Origin: Aurantimonas marianensis
GTDB lineage: Bacteria > Pseudomonadota > Alphaproteobacteria > Rhizobiales > Rhizobiaceae
Assembly (NCBI RefSeq): GCF_024195285.1
Contig: NZ_JALHBS010000059.1
Coordinates: forward strand, 1 to 44,703
DNA length: 44,703 nt
Direction of reading: 5' to 3'
In this document: in pieces, positions 9,472 to 17,291 of the stretch
Layout of the letters: every line of letters begins with the position of its first letter
How positions within the stretch are numbered: position 1 is the first letter of the stretch
The notes under the pieces: generated by a model
Told to the model about the DNA's origin: nothing
Database searches by the model: none
The model's input: only the letters and a program-made list of their open reading frames with translations
Position numbers and translations under genes: made by a program

Positions 9472-11112
9472 ATGACCGACACGTGCCACGTCGATACCTA
9501 TGTCCTCGACAATTTGCCGCCACCTCACCTGATGCCGGACTTCATCACCCTCGATCGTCTCGGCTATCCGGCGCGGCTGAACGCCACGGTCGAACTCGTC
9601 GACAGGCACGTCGCCGAGGGCCGAGGCGAACGCGTCGCGCTGATAGGCCCGGACGTCTCCTGGACCTATGTCGAACTGGCCCGGATGATCGACCGGATGG
9701 CCAATGTGCTGGTCGGCAAGCTCGGCCTCGTCCCCGGCAACAGGGTGCTGCTTCGCTCGGCCAACAATCCGACGCTGGTGGCGCTGTATATGGCGGTCAT
9801 CAAGGCCGGCGGTGTGGTCGTGGCCACGATGCCGCTCCTGAGGGCAAAGGAACTCGTCAAGATTATCGACAAGGCCGAGATCGGATTGGCTTTTTGCGAT
9901 GCATCGCTGATCGCCGAGATGGATAAAGCCGCCGTCGCGTCGCCTGTGCTCGCCCGCGTCGTAACGTGGTCCGGAACTGCCGACGGGGAGTTGCGCGAGC
10001 TGATCGAGGACGTTTCCGACCGGTTCGAAGCGCCGGCGACACGGGCGGACGACCCCTGCCTTCTCGGCTTCACATCGGGAACCACCGGTCTGCCCAAGGC
10101 GACAGTCCACTATCACCGGGATCTCCTCGTCATTTGCGACGGCTATGCAAAAGAGGTGTTGCGGGCGAATGCGGACGACGTCTTCATCGGCTCTCCTCCC
10201 CTCGCCTTTACCTTCGGCCTCGGCGGACTGGTTCTGTTCCCGTTCCGGATCGGCGCGACGGCCGTGCTGATCGAAAAGGCCGCACCGCCGGATCTCGCCA
10301 AGGCGATCGGCGATTATCGCGCGACCGTCTGCTTCACCGCCCCGACCGCCTATCGCGTGATTGCCGCCAAGAGCGGCGAGTTCGATCTGTCGTCCTTACG
10401 CAAATGCGTTTCGGCGGGCGAAACATTGCCACCGCCAACCTATTGGGCGTGGCTGGAAGCGACCGGACTCAAGCTGATGGACGGGATCGGCGCGACCGAA
10501 ATGCTGCATATCTTCATCGCCGCGCGCGAAGACGAGATCCGGCCGGGCGCCACCGGCAAGCCGGTTCCAGGTTACGAAGCGCGGGTGATCGACGCCGATG
10601 GCAAGCGCTGCCCGACCGGCACGCCCGGCCAGCTCGCGGTGCGCGGGCCGATCGGCTGCCGCTACCTCTCCGACGACCGTCAGACGGCGTATGTGAGGAA
10701 TGGCTGGAACATCACCGGCGACACCTATGTCGAGGACGCGGACGGCTATTTCTGGTTCAAGGCGCGCGACGACGACATGATCGTGTCCTCGGGCTACAAC
10801 ATTGCCGGGCCGGAGGTGGAAGCCTCCCTCCTCGCCCATCCGGCCATCGCGGAAGCCGGAGTCGTCGGCGCCCCGGACGCGGATCGCGGCTGCATCGTCA
10901 AAGCCTATGTGCGGCTGGCGGAGGGCCACACCGGCGACGACGCCTTGGTCGAAGCGCTGCAAAACCATGTGAAGCAGGACCTGGCACCCTTCAAATACCC
11001 CCGGTCGATTGTTTTCGTCGAGGCGCTGCCGAAGACCGAATCGGGCAAACTGCAACGCTTCGCGCTACGCCAACAGGCTCAGCGGGAAGCCAGCCAGGGA
11101 GAAATGGCGTGA
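9472..11112 (+). CDS. 2-aminobenzoate-CoA ligase (benzoate-CoA ligase family, AMP-forming)
   Basis: This 546-residue adenylate-forming enzyme has P-loop FTSGTTGLPKATVHYHRD (about residues 200-217), the A5-like GIGATEMLHIF, the hinge region KARDDDMIVSSGYNIAGPE (about 427-445) and the C-terminal catalytic Lys in PKTESGKLQR (near 526). Motif wording and length fit the benzoate/2-aminobenzoate-CoA ligase clade. It would activate anthranilate with ATP and CoA in the cytoplasm, the entry step for the anthraniloyl-CoA monooxygenase encoded convergently at 12763-15144. The start at 9472 has AGGAGAA upstream; earlier in-frame codons overlap the dehydrogenase gene in a shadow frame. Benzoate or another ortho-substituted benzoate remains possible as substrate. 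Confidence 0.9.
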   Translation: MTDTCHVDTYVLDNLPPPHLMPDFITLDRLGYPARLNATVELVDRHVAEGRGERVALIGPDVSWTYVELARMIDRMANVLVGKLGLVPGNRVLLRSANNPTLVALYMAVIKAGGVVVATMPLLRAKELVKIIDKAEIGLAFCDASLIAEMDKAAVASPVLARVVTWSGTADGELRELIEDVSDRFEAPATRADDPCLLGFTSGTTGLPKATVHYHRDLLVICDGYAKEVLRANADDVFIGSPPLAFTFGLGGLVLFPFRIGATAVLIEKAAPPDLAKAIGDYRATVCFTAPTAYRVIAAKSGEFDLSSLRKCVSAGETLPPPTYWAWLEATGLKLMDGIGATEMLHIFIAAREDEIRPGATGKPVPGYEARVIDADGKRCPTGTPGQLAVRGPIGCRYLSDDRQTAYVRNGWNITGDTYVEDADGYFWFKARDDDMIVSSGYNIAGPEVEASLLAHPAIAEAGVVGAPDADRGCIVKAYVRLAEGHTGDDALVEALQNHVKQDLAPFKYPRSIVFVEALPKTESGKLQRFALRQQAQREASQGEMA

Positions 11113-11564
11113 ACCTGACCCGTCCGGTCGTCGGCGAGGCCGCGACATCCGATCGCCCGACCGCCGGGAGTGGTCTCACCGCTTTGCAACCAGCGGGTTG
11201 GCCGACGCCAAAAGGCTACGCCAACGGCGTGATGGGACGGGGCAACATGGTCCTGACCGGCGGGCTGATCGGCTGGGACGAAAATAAGGAATTCCCCGAG
11301 GGTTTCGTCGACCAGGTCGAGCGGACCCTGACGAACGTGCTCGCAGTCGTGGCGGAAGCCGGGGGTGGACCCGAGCACATCGCGCGGCTGACATGGTATG
11401 TCAGGAGCATTCCAACCTACCGCGCTTCGCTGGCCGAACTTGGGCCCGTCTATCGCCGGGTCATGGGCCGCCACTATCCGGCGATGGCGCTGGTCGAGGT
11501 CTCCGATCTGGTCGAGCCAAAGGCGCTGGTCGAGATCGAGGCCACTGCCATCGTGCCGGACTGA
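11109..11564 (+). CDS. Rid (YjgF/YER057c/UK114) family protein lacking the RidA catalytic arginine
   Basis: This 151-residue protein starts at GTG 11109, overlapping the ligase stop (GTGA). The Rid fold is recognisable from the N-terminal PAGWPTPKGYANGVM, the central FVDQVERTLTNVLAVVAEAGG and the C-terminal LVEPKALVEIEATAIV. In canonical RidA an arginine follows HYPA or its equivalent (Arg105 in E. coli-type RidA) and is needed for imine/enamine hydrolysis. Here the position is Met126. It may still bind an enamine or imine in this amino-containing pathway, but canonical deaminase activity cannot be assumed. Rid homologues often occur in operons for nitrogenous aromatic catabolism. Confidence 0.87.
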   Translation: MNLTRPVVGEAATSDRPTAGSGLTALQPAGWPTPKGYANGVMGRGNMVLTGGLIGWDENKEFPEGFVDQVERTLTNVLAVVAEAGGGPEHIARLTWYVRSIPTYRASLAELGPVYRRVMGRHYPAMALVEVSDLVEPKALVEIEATAIVPD

Positions 11565-11583
11565 CGAAGGATCGAAACGCGCC

Positions 11584-12444
11584 ATGATGCAATCTTTCCG
11601 GCGGCAGGATACGGGCCCATTGACCGACTTCGACGCGGCCTACGCCAACAGTGCCGCGATTGCCGGATCGCAGTCCTATCCGCCGCGATGGGCCGCCGCC
11701 GCCGCCGCCTTCCGCGAGTATCTCGCCCTGGATGGACGCGCCCAGCTCGATTGCGTCTATGGCAACGCGCCCCGCAACCGCTACGATCTGTTTCTCCCGG
11801 ACACGGCTCCGAGCGGTCTCGTCGTCTTCGTCCATGGCGGCTACTGGAAAGCGTTCGACAAATCGCTTTGGTCGCACCTAGCAGAAGGGGCGCTGCAGCG
11901 CGGCCATGCGGTCGCGATGCCGAGCTATACGCTTTGCCCCGAAGCGACAATTGGCGCGATCACGCGCGAAATCGGCGCGTTCCTCGATCACGTCGCCGGC
12001 GAAATCTCCGGGCCGATCCGCCTTTCCGGTCATTCCGCAGGTGGCCATCTCGTCTCGCGCATGCTCTGCACCGACGCGCCGATCGCGCGCGCCACCGCCG
12101 ATCGTATCGACCGGACGGTTTCGATCAGCGGCGTTCACGATCTTCGCCCGTTGCTCGCGACCGGCATGAACGACACCCTGCGGCTCGATCTTGCCGAGGC
12201 GCGGACCGAAAGCCCGGCGCTTCTCGAACCGCGTACGAATATCGACATCACCTGTGTGGTCGGTGGGGACGAACTCGACGAATTTCGCCGCCAGAACGCG
12301 CTGCTCGCCAATGTCTGGCATGGCTTCGGCGTACGGACGCGAGCGATCGAACGGCCAGGAAAGCATCATTTCGACGTCATCGACGGACTCCGCGATCCGG
12401 CGGGTGAAATCGTCGCGATCTTGACGGGCACCCCGAACTCCTGA
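11584..12444 (+). CDS. Alpha/beta hydrolase, kynurenine-formamidase-like (HGGxW type)
   Basis: This 286-residue alpha/beta hydrolase has the oxyanion-hole motif HGGYW (about residues 84-88), the nucleophile elbow GHSAGG (about 149-154), a likely Asp in GGDELDEF and the catalytic His in GKHHFD near 260. HGGxW followed by GHSAGG is the pattern of aryl formamidases that hydrolyse N-formylkynurenine. In an anthranilate operon, hydrolysis of N-formyl- or another N-acyl-anthranilate, or of an aryl amide/ester, would release anthranilate for the ligase (inference). ATG 11584 is used; the longer upstream frame overlaps the Rid gene. Hydrolysis of a CoA ester or of a ring-opened lactam is an alternative. 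Confidence 0.85.
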   Translation: MMQSFRRQDTGPLTDFDAAYANSAAIAGSQSYPPRWAAAAAAFREYLALDGRAQLDCVYGNAPRNRYDLFLPDTAPSGLVVFVHGGYWKAFDKSLWSHLAEGALQRGHAVAMPSYTLCPEATIGAITREIGAFLDHVAGEISGPIRLSGHSAGGHLVSRMLCTDAPIARATADRIDRTVSISGVHDLRPLLATGMNDTLRLDLAEARTESPALLEPRTNIDITCVVGGDELDEFRRQNALLANVWHGFGVRTRAIERPGKHHFDVIDGLRDPAGEIVAILTGTPNS

Positions 12445-12498
12445 AACCGTCATGCACAGACAGATGAACCCATCGCCGCATATGCGGCAGGAGACTTC

Positions 12499-12741
12499 AT
12501 GAAAGCGATCTTCGTCCAGTTCAAATGCCGGCCCGGCATGGCCTACAAGGTCGCCGACAGCCTAATCCAGGAAGTCCCGGAAATTTCGGAGGTCTATTCG
12601 ACCTCCGGTCATTACGACCTGATCGCCAAGTTTTATCTGGCCGACGAGCAGGACATTGGTCATTTCGTCACCGAACGGCTGCAGGTAACCGAGGGCGTCG
12701 CCGACACGTTCACGCTGGTTGCCTTCAAGGCTTTCGGCTGA
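12499..12741 (+). CDS. Stand-alone Lrp/AsnC ligand-binding (RAM) domain protein
   Basis: This 80-residue protein consists only of the alpha-beta RAM domain found at the C-terminus of Lrp/AsnC regulators. Visible features are an N-terminal beta strand KAIFVQFKCRPG, the region EVYSTSGHYDLIAKF that matches the family's ligand-binding core, and a C-terminal strand. No helix-turn-helix is present, so it is unlikely to bind DNA by itself. Such small domains form dimers or octamers that bind amino acids and may partner full Lrp proteins. The ATG at 12499 is preceded by GGCAGGAGAC. It is the last gene of the operon. Sensing of anthranilate or an amino acid is only a guess. Confidence 0.85.
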   Translation: MKAIFVQFKCRPGMAYKVADSLIQEVPEISEVYSTSGHYDLIAKFYLADEQDIGHFVTERLQVTEGVADTFTLVAFKAFG

Positions 12742-12762
12742 GGCGCCGGCCACAGCCCGCCC

Positions 12763-15144
12763 CTACTCCGCCGCCTCCCGTTTCTCTTCCTCCGCCCGAG
12801 CATCGGCACCATGCGGTCGCGGCCTTGCCTTGCGCCGGGTCTCGATGTCCTGCTCGCGTTTCTTGGCAAGTTCGCGATGCGCCTGGTCGCGTCCGGCGAG
12901 ATACTGCTTCGGCCAGTGCTGGTTGCGCGCGTCGTACCAGGCCGCGGCATCGCGTGTGAAATACGGGTTCCACAGGTGCGGACGACCCAGTGCGACGAGA
13001 TCGGCGCGGCGCGTGTGCAGGATCGTGTTGACCTGGGCCGGCTCGGTGATCGCCCCGACGGCCATCACCGCCAGTTTCGGCACGTTGCGGATCGCCTCGG
13101 CGAACTGGACCTGAAACATGCGGCCATAGACCGGCTTCTGGTCGGCGACCGTCTGCCCGGCCGAGACGTCGATCAGGTCGCAGCCGGCCTCGGCGAAGGC
13201 TTTGGAGATCGCGATGCTGTCGGCCTCCTCGATACCCCCCACCTGCCAGTCGGTCGCGGAAATGCGCACCGACATCGGCTTATGCGCCGGCCACACGGCG
13301 CGCATCGCCTCGAACACCTCCAGCGGATAGCGCAACCGGTTCCGGATTTCCCCGCCATATTCGTCCTGGCGGGTGTTGGTTAGCGGCGACAGGAAAGAGG
13401 CCAGCAGATAGCCGTGGGCGCAATGGAGTTCGACCATGTCGAAGCCGGCCCGTTCCGCCCGCTCCGTCGCCTGAACGAAATCCTCGCGGATGCGGTCCAT
13501 CGTGACGCGGTCGAGCTCCGCCGGGACCTGGCTGACACCCTCGAAATAAGGGATCGGCGAGGCCGAATAGATCGGCCAGTTCTTCGTTTCGTCCGCGAGC
13601 GGCCGGTCCATCTGCTCCCAGCCCAGCTGGGTCGAACCCTTGCGGCCGGCATGGCCGAGCTGCATCACCATCTTCGTCGTGGTGTTGGCGTGGACGAAGT
13701 CGACGATCCGCTTCCATTCGGCCTCGTGCCGGTCGGTCCACAATCCAGCGCAGCCCGGCGTGATCCGCGCGTCGGCCGAGGGACAGGTCATTTCGGTGAA
13801 GACGAGGCCCGGACCACCGAGCGCGTGCGAGGTATAGTGGACGAAGTGCCAATCGGTCGGATTGCCGTTCGCGTCGGCCGAATATTGCGCCATCGGCGAC
13901 ATCACCACGCGGTTCGCGATCTCCATGTCGCGGAGGCGGAATTTGGTGAACATCGGCGTCGGCCGGCTATCACGGTAATCGTCACCGGTCTCACGGTAGA
14001 GCTGCTCGTAGAAGGCGGTATCGACCTGCTCGACGAAGCGCGGATCGCGGACGATCAGGTTGTCGTAGGTGATCGCCTTCGCCCGGCACATGACGACCAT
14101 CGAGAACTGTTCCGGGCTCATGTCCCAGGATCGGTTCATGTGCTCGAACCAGGCGAGCGAGACGTCGGCATTGTGCTGGATGATCTGGCAGGGCGTGCGC
14201 CGCTCCGCGTCATAGGCCGCAAAGGCGTCCTCGACGCTCGTCTCGCCATGTTCCACGACAGCGTCGGACAATGCGATCGCGCATTCCATCGCGAGCTTGG
14301 TGCCCGAGCCGATGGAAAAATGCGCCGAGGCCTTGGCGTCGCCCAGAAGCACGATGTTCTCGTGCGACCAGCGATGGCAGAAGATGCGGGGGAACCGGCG
14401 CCACTGCGACCGGTTGAGCAGCAGGCCGTGCCCATCCAGATCTTCCTCGTACAGCGCTTCGAGCCTGGCGCGGGACTCTTCCTCGTCGCTCTCCGAGAAG
14501 CCGTGGCCCTGAAAGCAGGCCTCGTCCATCTCGAACACCCAGGTCGAGCGGCCCGGTTCGTACTGATAGCAATGGGCGCAGACGATGCCGTGTTCGGTTT
14601 CGCGGAAGAAATAGTTGAACTCGTCCATCGGCCGGGTCGAGCCCATCCAGCAGAAGCGGTTGGACTTGATCGTTACCTCGGGCTGGAAGGCCTCGCGAAA
14701 ATGCTCGCGAATGCGCGAGTTCACCCCATCCGCGGCGACGATGACGTCGGAATCGGCGAAGCGGGTGGCGATGTCCTCCGGTGCGACTGCCTCGGAAAAG
14801 TGCAGCTCCACCCCCTCCTCCCGGCAGCGCTGCTGCAAGATGGCGAGCAGCTTCATCCGCGAGATGCCGGCAAAGCCGTTGCCGGAACAGCGCATTTCGG
14901 TGCCCTGCTTGTGGATGGCGACGTCGTCCCAATAGGCGAATTCGACGCGGATGCGATCGAAGGATTGGCGGTCCCGCGACAGGAACTCGTGCAGCGTCTC
15001 GTCGGAGAACACCACGCCGAAGCCGAACGTGTCGTCGGCGCGGTTCTGCTCGTAGATCTCGACCGACCAGTCCGGCCGCCGCTTCTTGGTCAGGAGGGCG
15101 AAATAGAGGCCGCCAGGACCGCCACCGACCACGGTGATACGCAT
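12763..15144 (-). CDS. Anthraniloyl-CoA (2-aminobenzoyl-CoA) monooxygenase/reductase, bifunctional flavoprotein
   Basis: This 793-residue protein has two flavin domains. Residues 1 to about 390 form a group A FAD monooxygenase with GGGPGG near residue 6, ADGVNS and GDAKASAHFSIGSG. Residues from about 396 form an Old Yellow Enzyme-like FMN oxidoreductase (MSPMAQYS, LHCAHGYLLASF, then a DEYGGE loop). This fusion defines 2-aminobenzoyl-CoA monooxygenase/reductase, which hydroxylates and then reduces the ring of anthraniloyl-CoA, removing aromaticity. Salicylyl-CoA 5-hydroxylase resembles only the first half. The start at 15144 has AGGAGAG upstream; a longer frame to 15180 lacks support. It lies convergent to the ligase operon with only 21 bases between stops. 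The C-terminal tail is charged and Glu/Arg-rich. Confidence 0.93.
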   Translation of the reverse strand: MRITVVGGGPGGLYFALLTKKRRPDWSVEIYEQNRADDTFGFGVVFSDETLHEFLSRDRQSFDRIRVEFAYWDDVAIHKQGTEMRCSGNGFAGISRMKLLAILQQRCREEGVELHFSEAVAPEDIATRFADSDVIVAADGVNSRIREHFREAFQPEVTIKSNRFCWMGSTRPMDEFNYFFRETEHGIVCAHCYQYEPGRSTWVFEMDEACFQGHGFSESDEEESRARLEALYEEDLDGHGLLLNRSQWRRFPRIFCHRWSHENIVLLGDAKASAHFSIGSGTKLAMECAIALSDAVVEHGETSVEDAFAAYDAERRTPCQIIQHNADVSLAWFEHMNRSWDMSPEQFSMVVMCRAKAITYDNLIVRDPRFVEQVDTAFYEQLYRETGDDYRDSRPTPMFTKFRLRDMEIANRVVMSPMAQYSADANGNPTDWHFVHYTSHALGGPGLVFTEMTCPSADARITPGCAGLWTDRHEAEWKRIVDFVHANTTTKMVMQLGHAGRKGSTQLGWEQMDRPLADETKNWPIYSASPIPYFEGVSQVPAELDRVTMDRIREDFVQATERAERAGFDMVELHCAHGYLLASFLSPLTNTRQDEYGGEIRNRLRYPLEVFEAMRAVWPAHKPMSVRISATDWQVGGIEEADSIAISKAFAEAGCDLIDVSAGQTVADQKPVYGRMFQVQFAEAIRNVPKLAVMAVGAITEPAQVNTILHTRRADLVALGRPHLWNPYFTRDAAAWYDARNQHWPKQYLAGRDQAHRELAKKREQDIETRRKARPRPHGADARAEEEKREAAE

Positions 15145-15183
15145 GGGCTCTCTCCTGTCGGGTCGAACGGATCGTCGCACAAG

Positions 15184-15213
15184 ATATTTTATAATTAAAC
15201 TATATCATTGCAA
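15184..15213 (-). promoter_or_regulatory. Promoter and candidate MarR operator of the anthraniloyl-CoA monooxygenase gene
   Basis: Read on the minus strand, TTGCAA (15208-15213) is followed after 16 bases by TAAAAT (15186-15191), a good -35/-10 pair for the gene starting at 15144. The spacer and -10 lie in a 24-base imperfect palindrome (15183-15206) with matching ends GATAT/ATATC and central TAATTA. Sixteen of 20 positions at 15184-15203 match the element before the SDR-marR operon. A repressor bound here would block RNA polymerase. That MarR is the binder is inference. Confidence 0.58.
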
Positions 15214-15300
15214 GTTCCGACTTCGGCGCGCTTCCCCACGGTGGGGAGTCATCGAAACTGACATTACGCCGCCTGGCGATACCTATCCGCTCGGCATCGA

Positions 15301-16245
15301 TCAGCGTTCGCCGCGTCGGTATGGCTGCATTAGAGCTTGCGGCACCCGCGCCCGCCGGGCCATCACCACTAGCGCCACGATCGATAAAACGTAGGGGATC
15401 ATCAAAAAGAGCTGATAGGGCACCGCATTGCCGATGACCGTCTGAAGCCGAAGCTGGTAGGCGTCGAACAGGGCGAAGAGGATTGCGCCCAGAAGCGCCC
15501 GCCCAGGCCGCCAGGATGCGAAGACGACCAGCGCGATCGCCACCCAGCCGCGGCCCTGTACCATGGTCGGAAAGAAGCTGTTGAAGGCCGACAGCGTCAG
15601 GAACGACCCACCGAGGCCCATCAGCGCGCTGCCCGCGACGACAGCGCCGATCCGTATCTTGATTGGATCGAGCCCCTGAGCCTCCGCCGCGTGTGGATTC
15701 TCGCCGGTCATGCGAATGGCGAGGCCGAGCGGCGTACGCGCCAGTATGTACGCGAGCAACAGCGCGAGGAGGATCGCGAGATAGGTCGGCGCCGTCTGGT
15801 TGAACAGCGTCGAGCCGAGCAGCGGCAGTTCGGACAGCATCGGAAAATTGATCGGCTGGAATGGCGCGATGGTCGGCGGGGTCCCCTGGACCGGCACGAC
15901 CAGCCGGAAGACGAAGTAGGCGAGACTCGAAGCAAACAGCGTGATGCCGAGTCCAGTAACGTGTTGCGACAAGCCGAGGGGAACCGTCATCAAGGCGTGG
16001 AGCAGCCCGAACATCGCGCCGCCGAGCGATGCGGCGAGGAGCCCGAACCAAAGGCTGCCGCCCTGGAACACCGCCAGCCAGCCGATCATCGCGCCGAAGG
16101 TCATGATACCTTCGATGCCGAGATTGAGAACGCCTGCCCGCTCGCACAGGAGCGCGCCGAGCGTGCCGAAAATCAGCGGCGTGGCGATGCGCAGGACGGC
16201 CGCCCAAAGGCCGGCCGACGCGAAGATGTCCAATGCCTCGCTCAT
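15301..16245 (-). CDS. BMP/nucleoside-type ABC transporter permease (NupQ/YufQ-like)
   Basis: This 314-residue membrane protein has the text of the second permease of BMP-family (nucleoside-type) ABC systems: TLGALLCERAGVLNLGIEGI near residues 30-50, GENPHAAEAQGLDP (about 185-198) and GRGWVAIALVVFASW (about 232-246). It resembles the BPD_transp_2 family. The ATG at 16245 overlaps the stop of the partner permease by ATGA. It is the last gene of the minus-strand unit codA-like, fused binding protein/ATPase, permease, permease. It would import a nucleoside, nucleobase or similar compound, consistent with the deaminase in the same unit. Confidence 0.9.
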   Translation of the reverse strand: MSEALDIFASAGLWAAVLRIATPLIFGTLGALLCERAGVLNLGIEGIMTFGAMIGWLAVFQGGSLWFGLLAASLGGAMFGLLHALMTVPLGLSQHVTGLGITLFASSLAYFVFRLVVPVQGTPPTIAPFQPINFPMLSELPLLGSTLFNQTAPTYLAILLALLLAYILARTPLGLAIRMTGENPHAAEAQGLDPIKIRIGAVVAGSALMGLGGSFLTLSAFNSFFPTMVQGRGWVAIALVVFASWRPGRALLGAILFALFDAYQLRLQTVIGNAVPYQLFLMIPYVLSIVALVVMARRARVPQALMQPYRRGER

Positions 16246-17291
16246 CGGCGGATCCGGTAGCCGGTGAAGAACAACGCCACCAGCATGGTCAGCAACGACA
16301 GCGCCACGGTGACGTCGGCGATGAAGCTCGGTACGCCGAGCGCGCGGCTCATGCCGTCCGAGCCGACGAACATCGTTGCCGCGAACAGGGCCGCGGCGAC
16401 GACGCCGAGCGGATGAAGATTGGCCAGCATCGCCACGACGATGCCAGCATAGCCGTAGCCCGGCGACAGATCCGTCGTCACATAGCCTTTCACGCCCATC
16501 ACCTCGATCGCTCCGGCCAGACCCGCCAGACCGCCGGACCAGCAGGCGACCTTGACCAGTGTCGCGCCGAGCGGCACACCGGCGAAACGCGCCGCCGACG
16601 GATTGAGGCCGACCGCGCGCGCCTCCATGCCGAACACGGTGCGGGATTGAACGATGAACACGATGACGGCGGCGATGACGGCGAACACCAGGCCGATATG
16701 CAGACGGGAGCGCTCGACCAGCTTCGGCAGCAGCGCGTCGCCGACAACCGGCACGGACTGCGGCCAGCCGAAGGCGAGCGGATCCTTCAGCGGCCCCTCG
16801 ATCATCATCGAGACGAACAACAGGACGATGAAGTTCAACAGCAGCGTCGTCACCACCTCGTCGACGCCAAAGCGCAAGCGGAGCGCCAGCGGTAGCAGCA
16901 AGAGGATCATCCCCGCCGCCGCGCCGACCAGCATCAAGGCCGGGACGAGCGCATAGCCCGGCAGCGCGAGCCCTTGTTGCGAACCGAACGCCGCCGCGGC
17001 GAGCGCGCCGGCATAGAACTGACCTTCGGCACCGATATTCCAGACCCGTGCCCGGAACGCGACGGCGACCGCAAGGCCGGTCAGGATCAGCGGTGTCGTT
17101 CGCGTCAGCGTCTCGGTCGCGGCCAGCCGCGAGCCGAACGCCGAAACCAGAATCCGCTGATAGGCTTCCAACACCGGCGCGCCGGCCAGCGCGATCAGGA
17201 TGCCGGACAGGCCCAGCGCGACCAGGATCGCGACGACCGGTGCCGTGACGACGAGACCGATCGAGCGATGTTCCCTGCGCTCCAGACGCAT
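16242..17291 (-). CDS. BMP/nucleoside-type ABC transporter permease (NupP/YufP-like)
   Basis: This 349-residue first permease of the BMP-type transporter has TTPLILTGLAVAVAFRARVW and NIGAEGQFYAGALAA near residues 65-95, DEVVTTLLLNFIVLL near 145 and a GYGYAGIVVAMLANLHPLG loop near 280. ATG 17291 overlaps the preceding stop (TGATG). An upstream alternative at 17309 would add six residues lying inside the previous gene. It would pair with the 314-residue permease as the membrane channel. Its intact state contrasts with the damaged ATPase upstream, so loss of transport function may be recent. Confidence 0.9.
   Translation of the reverse strand: MRLERREHRSIGLVVTAPVVAILVALGLSGILIALAGAPVLEAYQRILVSAFGSRLAATETLTRTTPLILTGLAVAVAFRARVWNIGAEGQFYAGALAAAAFGSQQGLALPGYALVPALMLVGAAAGMILLLLPLALRLRFGVDEVVTTLLLNFIVLLFVSMMIEGPLKDPLAFGWPQSVPVVGDALLPKLVERSRLHIGLVFAVIAAVIVFIVQSRTVFGMEARAVGLNPSAARFAGVPLGATLVKVACWSGGLAGLAGAIEVMGVKGYVTTDLSPGYGYAGIVVAMLANLHPLGVVAAALFAATMFVGSDGMSRALGVPSFIADVTVALSLLTMLVALFFTGYRIRR

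Noticed and set aside
12737-12765. GGCTG...CAGCC stem between the convergent Lrp-domain and monooxygenase genes
   Set aside because: The stem has only five pairs, a GC-rich loop and no T-run, so I do not call a terminator.
13414-15198. Long plus-strand frame of 594 codons
   Set aside because: It lies opposite the anthraniloyl-CoA monooxygenase gene, which has complete flavin motifs on the minus strand. The plus-strand product has no recognisable domain.
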